DNA of 7,827 nt from contig JAQUXG010000073.1 of the NCBI GenBank assembly GCA_028692515.1, positions 1 through 7,827 on the forward strand, given 5' to 3'. Made by a program: the position numbers and the translations under genes. Of the stretch, positions 1-5,000 are shown piece by piece. The stretch's first letter is position 1; every line of letters begins with the position of its first letter. The notes under the pieces are model-generated. The model saw nothing but the letters and a program-made list of their open reading frames with translations, was not told where the DNA came from and did not search any database. The DNA is from Kiritimatiellales bacterium. Its GTDB lineage: Bacteria; Verrucomicrobiota; Kiritimatiellia; Kiritimatiellales; Tichowtungiaceae.

Positions 1-2
1 CT

Positions 3-74
3 TATCCCGACGCAGAATCCTTTGACCGTAGAGATGATCCGGGCGTGGAACGCTACAGCCTGCTGACGTACTGA
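3..74 (+). CDS. C-terminal end of an unidentified upstream protein (partial)
   Basis: The third frame is open from the window edge to a TGA at 72-74 and gives a 23-residue, charge-rich tail that ends in ERYSLLTY. It has no motif I recognise. Frame 1 is also open from the edge to a TGA at 64-66, so the frame choice is not certain. I prefer frame 3 for its hydrophilic, acidic/basic composition, which is plausible for a protein C-terminus. There is no sign that this gene belongs with the downstream locus, because 230 bp of non-coding sequence follow it. Confidence 0.4.
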   Translation, partial: YPDAESFDRRDDPGVERYSLLTY

Positions 75-91
75 ACATCCAATATTCCAGC

Positions 92-119
92 GGCCCAACA
101 CGGGCCACGCGCTTGTGGC
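92..119 (+). other. Two overlapping small hairpins after the upstream gene
   Basis: GGCCC (92-96) pairs perfectly with GGGCC (102-106) across a 5-nt loop. GCCAC (104-108) pairs with GTGGC (115-119) across a 6-nt loop. They share bases 104-106, so only one can form at a time. Neither is followed by a real T-run (only CTCCTTTG follows), so this is at best a weak terminator for the upstream gene. It may be chance in GC-rich sequence. Confidence 0.2.
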
Positions 120-207
120 GCTCCTTTGACGAACTGTTTGGGATGCTTTGGGGCGCTTTCATGCAATTTGGTAATCCAAAATGTTTTGTGGGGGATTTCA
201 CCACTTT

Positions 208-251
208 CCAAGCAATGTTTGTTTTTTAAAGTTTATCTGGACTTTGCTTGG
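208..251. repeat. 8-bp inverted repeat in the upstream non-coding region
   Basis: CCAAGCAA (208-215) is the exact reverse complement of TTGCTTGG (244-251). The arms are separated by 28 bp of AT-rich sequence that includes a T-run and TTTAAA. A second small palindrome, TTTGG-TAAT-CCAAA, lies at 167-180. The right arm overlaps the only -35-like element before the fibre gene, so an operator is conceivable. No regulator can be named. Confidence 0.3.
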
Positions 252-276
252 CAGAGGGGGGTAGTCTCCTGAAAAT
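248..276 (+). promoter_or_regulatory. Weak sigma-70-like promoter candidate for the fibre gene
   Basis: TTGGCA (248-253, five of six matches to TTGACA) is followed after 17 bp by GAAAAT (271-276, four of six matches to TATAAT). Transcription would begin about 20 nt before the start codon's ribosome binding site. A TATAAA at 285-290 lies too close to the ribosome binding site to be a useful -10. This is a pattern match only, and promoter consensus in this phylum is not well defined. Confidence 0.2.
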
Positions 277-292
277 TTCCAAAATATAAATT

Positions 293-299
293 AGGGGGG
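293..299 (+). promoter_or_regulatory. G-rich ribosome binding site for the fibre gene
   Basis: AGGGGGG ends 5 nt before the ATG at 305. It supports that start, which also gives a proper signal peptide. Confidence 0.6.
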
Positions 300-304
300 C
301 TGTC

Positions 305-1204
305 ATGAAAAAAAGCTGGATTGCAGGTTTAGTGGTTTTGGGGGCTTTTGGGGTCTGGGCGGAAACGGTTACCAATGGACTGGACTTACAGGGCGGGCTT
401 ATTAGCGGGCATGGGTATGTTCCGGCAGGCGATAACGGGCTGGCGTTTACGAACTATGGAATTCGTGATTTGACGCTCAGCGCCGGGCAGCTCAGCGGGG
501 TCGATCCCGAAACCGGAGCCGTCATTACCAACGCCGCCAATCTTCTTTCTCTGAAGGCCGAATCATTGACTGCGGTCAGTAATGTGACCGCCGGCGGTTC
601 GTTTGTCGGTGACGGGTCCCGGTTGACCAATCTGAATGTGAACTCTTTCAGCGGAACCCTCAACGCCTCCAGCCTGCCGGGTTCCGGTGTTTGGGATGCC
701 GCCGGGTTGACGATTACCAATGCGAGCCTGGCGGGAGATGTCACGGTTCAGTCGCTGACGGTTTCCACCAACCTGACGGTGCAGGGGATTATCAGCGGAG
801 ACGGCTCCGGGCTGAGCCATGTGGCGGCCGGCGGCACAGACGGTTCGCTGCAGTTCAACCGGAACGGACAGCTGGAGGGGAACACAAACTTCTTCATTCA
901 TGCAACGACCGGCAAACTGGCCTTTAACGCACAGGGAGGAAACATTTTCAGAACGTTTCGGGGCAACGACCCGATCACAGGAAACATGACGTTTGTTCTT
1001 CGCAGTTTTGAAGACACCACGGAAGTGTGTATGTTTAATAACGGGGTGGAAACGATCCGGCTGCGGGGCGACGGATCCATATATGCATCCGGCACCGTGG
1101 AAGTCGGCGGACTTTCTCTGGGCGGCGGAGAAACCTCCGGCAGCACCGGCTGGTTTGTTCCGGAAGAGGGCGACCTTTCCATGGGTACGTTCACTCAACA
1201 ATAA
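305..1204 (+). CDS. Exported fibre/stalk-like beta-rich protein, 299 aa
   Basis: Residues 1-19 form a Sec signal peptide: a KK start, a hydrophobic core, and a likely cut after VWA. The mature protein is rich in Gly, Asn, Thr, Ser and Val and poor in charge and Cys, as in beta-solenoid or trimeric fibres. Two copies of a GDGSxL element occur (GDGSRLTNL at residue 102 and GDGSGLSHV at 165). They resemble the G-x-G-S/A-x-L-T-N motif common in phage tail fibres and in bacterial surface fibres with a C-terminal intramolecular chaperone. GGTDGSLQFNRNGQL at about 176 matches the 'GxxGSIQFNxxGxL' linker that usually precedes fibre head domains. The chaperone domain expected in such proteins is not visible, and the protein ends shortly after a Gly-rich stretch. 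The role is inferred: an extracellular fibre or adhesin. There are no phage genes nearby. The stop is followed by an 85-bp gap before the rhomboid gene, so shared transcription is possible. Confidence 0.75.
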   Translation: MKKSWIAGLVVLGAFGVWAETVTNGLDLQGGLISGHGYVPAGDNGLAFTNYGIRDLTLSAGQLSGVDPETGAVITNAANLLSLKAESLTAVSNVTAGGSFVGDGSRLTNLNVNSFSGTLNASSLPGSGVWDAAGLTITNASLAGDVTVQSLTVSTNLTVQGIISGDGSGLSHVAAGGTDGSLQFNRNGQLEGNTNFFIHATTGKLAFNAQGGNIFRTFRGNDPITGNMTFVLRSFEDTTEVCMFNNGVETIRLRGDGSIYASGTVEVGGLSLGGGETSGSTGWFVPEEGDLSMGTFTQQ

Positions 1205-1208
1205 GGGC

Positions 1209-1257
1209 GTTCCGGCTTTCATGTTGCGCGGTCCGGGTTCCGGATACGGGTTTCGAG
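1209..1257. repeat. Degenerate 7-bp tandem repeats between fibre and rhomboid genes
   Basis: Seven consecutive 7-bp units can be laid out from 1209 to 1257. GTTCCGG occurs exactly at 1209-1215 and again at 1237-1243, 28 bp (4 x 7) apart and in phase. The neighbours at 1230-1236 (GGTCCGG), 1244-1250 and 1251-1257 share the unit's T/C-CGG-like core. The units at 1216-1229 are more decayed. The array fills most of the 85-bp gap. Confidence 0.5.
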
Positions 1258-1275
1258 CATCAACCGTCTGTTTTC

Positions 1276-1281
1276 AAAGGG
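1276..1281 (+). promoter_or_regulatory. Ribosome binding site that decides the rhomboid start
   Basis: AAAGGG ends 8 nt before the GTG at 1290. The other in-frame starts (ATG 1221, GTG 1311, GTG 1344) lack a comparably placed purine-rich site. This favours GTG 1290. Confidence 0.5.
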
Positions 1282-1289
1282 ATCTTTTG

Positions 1290-2021
1290 GTGAAATCAGT
1301 GCTTAAAAAAGTGAACCGGTTTCGGGGAGTTGTCTCTCGCCACGTGCCACGTGCCACTCTCTCTATCCTCCGCTATATCGCGCTGCCATGCTTTCTGCTG
1401 ATTGTTTTTCTGGCACAGAGACATTGGCCCATGGTTCACCGCTATGGAGCCCTGTGGTCTGATCATCCGCGCTGGTGGCAGTTTTTCACCTGCAATTTCA
1501 TGAGCGGCAACCGGGTTCATCTGGCCGTCAATGCCCTCAGCATGACGGTCTTGTATTCCCAATTCGGCCGTCGTGTCCGGCTGCCGGTGATGCTCCTGCT
1601 GTTCACGCTGTTTTCAGCGGCAGCCACCGGACTGTATTATTATTTCTGTATGCCGCCGCACGCATGGGTTGTAGGGGCCTCGGGCGGAATCTACACCCTG
1701 CTGGGGCTCTTCTGCTGGTTTTTCCGCAGCGACCGGGTCTGTTTTCTAAAGATTCGCCGGCTCGCCCTTCCGATCCTGCCCGCGGTTTTTGGTTTACTGC
1801 TGCTGGAATATTTTGTTGCCCGCTTCTGGATACCGGGTCTGGCGTGGCAGATGCACGTGATCGGATGTTTTCTGGGGATGTTCTTCGCGCTGGTGCTGCA
1901 CGGGATGTATGCCGGGGCGCACCGGCTGGCGGAGAACGGGTTCCTCTCAGGAGTCTCTCTGATACTGATCAAAATAAAATGTTTGTCCGAAATCCCTGTT
2001 CCGGAAACCGTGACGGAGTGA
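1290..2021 (+). CDS. Rhomboid-family intramembrane serine protease, 243 aa
   Basis: Numbering from GTG 1290, six hydrophobic segments can be placed at about 24-41, 66-90, 98-119, 127-144, 158-176 and 184-207. The rhomboid catalytic features are present: HLAVN with His77 and Asn81 (the HxxxN of helix 2, oxyanion site), GASGG with nucleophile Ser131 in helix 4, and His189 followed by small/Gly residues in helix 6. The spacings N-S 50 and S-H 58 compare well with GlpG (47 and 53). The WWQFFTCNF stretch before HxxxN matches the conserved WRxxT-type loop entry. The family cleaves transmembrane or near-membrane segments of substrates in the inner membrane. The open frame extends upstream into the fibre gene to 993, but the first helix, the ribosome binding site and the overlap argue for 1290. 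Residues about 16-24 are encoded by 7-bp repeats. The stop lies 4 nt before the giant lectin gene, so translational coupling is likely. It could be a rhombosortase-like sorting enzyme, but no GlyGly-CTERM substrate is visible here. Confidence 0.85.
   Translation: MKSVLKKVNRFRGVVSRHVPRATLSILRYIALPCFLLIVFLAQRHWPMVHRYGALWSDHPRWWQFFTCNFMSGNRVHLAVNALSMTVLYSQFGRRVRLPVMLLLFTLFSAAATGLYYYFCMPPHAWVVGASGGIYTLLGLFCWFFRSDRVCFLKIRRLALPILPAVFGLLLLEYFVARFWIPGLAWQMHVIGCFLGMFFALVLHGMYAGAHRLAENGFLSGVSLILIKIKCLSEIPVPETVTE
1334..1361. repeat. 7-bp repeats inside the rhomboid N-terminal coding region
   Basis: CACGTGC occurs twice in perfect tandem (1341-1347 and 1348-1354). It is flanked by related 7-bp units CTCTCGC (1334-1340) and CACTCTC (1355-1361). 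The array is translated as part of the short cytoplasmic tail before the first membrane helix, which should tolerate such sequence. Confidence 0.55.
2015..2018 (+). promoter_or_regulatory. Ribosome binding site of the giant lectin gene, inside the rhomboid coding end
   Basis: GGAG lies 7 nt before the ATG at 2026 and within the last codons of the rhomboid gene (stop 2019-2021). No promoter fits between the two genes. This arrangement points to an operon with coupled translation. Confidence 0.65.
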
Positions 2022-2025
2022 AATT

Positions 2026-5000
2026 ATGAAAAGAAATTTGAACTGTTTAATCTGGATCACCGTCGGCGGACTGCTGGGCGCGGCCTTTGCAGAAATTCCC
2101 CAGTGGTGGCAGGAACGGGGCGTTCTCAACACCAACCGCCCGGCGCATGACTTTAATCCGGTCAATCAGGGTCAGGTCAAATGGATGTGCACCCAGGCCT
2201 ATGAGGAACTTCAGGAAAAACTTCCCAACCCCGGAAACACCAACATCCTCAACCGGATCGACGCCTTCCCGGCCGGCAACAACTTCCGCCCGGCCAATCA
2301 GGGGATGCTCAAAGCGGTCGCTCTGCCGGTCTATCAGCGCCTCATCGAAGAAGGCTATGCCTCCGGATTTCCCTGGGACGGATCCACCAACGCGGCGCAC
2401 GACTTTGCCCTCGCCAATCAGGGGCAGCTCAAAAACCTCTTTAATTTCGATCTGGATGCATTCGACTCGGACGGAGACGGCCTGCCGAACTACATTGAAA
2501 TCGGGCTGGGCCTTTCACCGGGCAAGGCCGATACCGACGAAGACGGCCTCTCCGATTTTGAAGAGGTCTCCGGTTCTGTATACACACTCGTGAACCGCAA
2601 CCTGACCTGGTCCGAGGCGAAGGCGGATGCAGAGATGCGCGGAGGGCATCTGGCAACGGTCACCAGCGAGGCGGAACACGCTCAGATTGCAGGGTGTATC
2701 GCGCTGCATCCGGTGAGTTCGATATACCCATGGATCGGGGCAACCGACGAGGAAGAGGAGGGGGTTTGGACGTGGATCACCGGCGAGCCGTTCGAGTATG
2801 CCCGGTGGAACATCAATGAGCCCAGCAACACCTCAGGGGTCGAGCATTATGCTCAATACTGGAAAATGGGATTATGGAACGATGCGTCAGGCGCTGTTGT
2901 CCGGCCGTACATTCTGGAGTACGAACACTGCACCGACCCCTTGGTGTCCGATTCGGACGGGGACGGCATTTTAGACGGCGAAGAGCTTCGTATCGGCAGC
3001 AATCCTCAAATGAGGGATACCGACGGCGACGGGGTTGAAGATGCCATCGAGATTGCCAACGGCCTTGATCCGGCTTTGGCGGACACCGATGGAGACCGCC
3101 TTTCAGACTTTGCAGAGCTGAACGGCCCCACCGATCCGCTGAATCCGGACTGTGATAACGATGGCTTGCTCGACGGTGAAGAATCACGCTTTGTGCTGGT
3201 CAGCGACCATCGCCTGTCCTGGCCTGAAGCCAAGGCCGATGCCGAACTTCGCGGCGGCTATCTCGCCACTGTTACATCGGAGGCCGAACACAACGAAATC
3301 ATCACCGCCATTGGAGCCGATGCTCTCTATAGAAGAACCCCGTGGATCGGAGCCGCCGATGAGGAAGAGACCGGCGTTTGGACCTGGGTAACGGGCGAAC
3401 CGTTTGCGTACACCCTCTGGGGGGTAAACGATCAAACCGGAGTGCAGCAACCCGATACCAATAACGTAGCGGCGCACTATGTTTTTTATAAACAGGCGGC
3501 TCCAGCATGGTTTAACGGGTCGGGTGATCACTGTTACCTCATCGAACATCCCCGGTCTCTCGATCCCCTCAACCCCGACTCCGACGGCGACGGCCTGCTG
3601 GACGGCGAAGAGATCAAGACCTATCACTCCAGCCCCTTTGTCTCCGATACCGACGGCGACGGCCTCACTGACCCTGAAGAAGCTGCTGCCGGCACCAGCC
3701 CCGTTCTGGCGGATACGGATGCGGACGGGTTGACGGATGTCGAAGAGCTTGCCGGTTCCACCGACCCGGTCAACCCGGATACCGACGGGGATGGACTCAA
3801 AGACGGCCTGGAATCCCGTTACATACTGGTCGGTCGTTATGTCACATGGGCCGAGGCAAAGGCCGATGCCGAACTTCGCGGCGGCCATTTGGCGGCTCTG
3901 GAAACGGAAGAAGAATATAACGACGTGGTGAAGCGCTTCGGCATCACGGTTGTAAAAGGAACCTATACTCCGTGGCTGGGTGCCAGCGACGAAGAAGAGG
4001 AAGGCGTCTGGAAATGGAATACCGGGGAGCCTTTCACCTATACGGTATGGAGCAACGGGCAGCCCAGTAACGGGAACGATGAGGACTATCTCCAGTTCTG
4101 GCCGAATGCCCAGTGGGGTGACCGTTCACCGGACTTCCGGAGTGGATACCTGATTGAATTTGATCAGGCACTCGACCCGCTGAATCCCGATACCGACGGG
4201 GACGGGCTATCCGACGGGGATGAAGTGCTGGTTTATTTCACCAATCCCTTTGCGATGGATACGGATGCGGACGGAATTGCGGATCAGACCGAACTCGATG
4301 CCGGGATGAATCCGTGCAGTCCGGATTCGGATCGTGACGGACTGACGGAGCCGGAAGAAACTGCAGTCGGGCTCGACCCGCTCAACCCGGACGGCGACGG
4401 CGACGGTCTGCTCGACGGCGAAGAAGTGCTGATCACCCTCACCAGTCCGTTCGATATCGACAGCAACACAAACGGGGTGCCCGATCTCCGGTTAATCACA
4501 TCGATTCCCGGGTCACAGGCAAGCGAACGGGTTGACTATATTGAGCCGTACATCGAGTTCCTCTGGGAAGTGGAAGGCGATGCGCTCGTTTTATCAAAAG
4601 TCGATCAACGCGCCTATGCGTCCTATTCTTTGAGTATCACGAACGCCGGGATCTATCGAATCGCCTTCCAGACCGCTTTTGCCGGCGACGTGCGTGACAC
4701 CTACGAACCGCGCATCGAGATTTATGTGGATGAATGCTTTGCCGGAGAGTTGTTTTTGAACACATCAACCAACCTTCCGGAATACACCGGATTCACGCCT
4801 TGGCTGACGGCCGGAAGCCACAAACTCACCTGTCGTATAAAAGGTCCATCTCCGGGCGGACCTTTCACGATCGAATCCGTCGAACTGTATGCGGTAGACG
4901 GCGAAGATGCCAATGGCAACGGCATTCCGGACTGGATGGAACAGCAGCTCGACCGCACGACCGATCTGGATAAGGACGGCCTGTCGGATGCGGACGAAGT

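Noticed and set aside
92..130. Rho-independent terminator after the upstream gene
   Set aside because: The hairpins are short, mutually exclusive and not followed by a T-run.
563..1222. 219-codon open frame on the - strand opposite the fibre gene
   Set aside because: The + strand frame has a clear signal peptide, a ribosome binding site and fibre motifs. The antisense frame has no recognisable feature.
993..1289. Upstream extension of the rhomboid gene to the first ATG at 993
   Set aside because: It would overlap the fibre gene by about 210 bp and add a non-homologous, low-quality N-terminus before the first membrane helix. GTG 1290 has a well-placed AAAGGG.
1475..2029. 184-codon + strand open frame within the rhomboid gene
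   Set aside because: It is an alternative frame inside a gene whose own frame shows all rhomboid catalytic motifs and membrane helices. Its product is Arg/Ala/Gly-rich without motifs.
3184..3888. Long open frame on the - strand (234 codons) inside the giant lectin gene
   Set aside because: It is antisense to the TSP3/lectin repeats. The GC-rich repeated codons on the + strand remove stops on the other strand. The product has low-complexity Val/Gly/Ile patterns and no domain.
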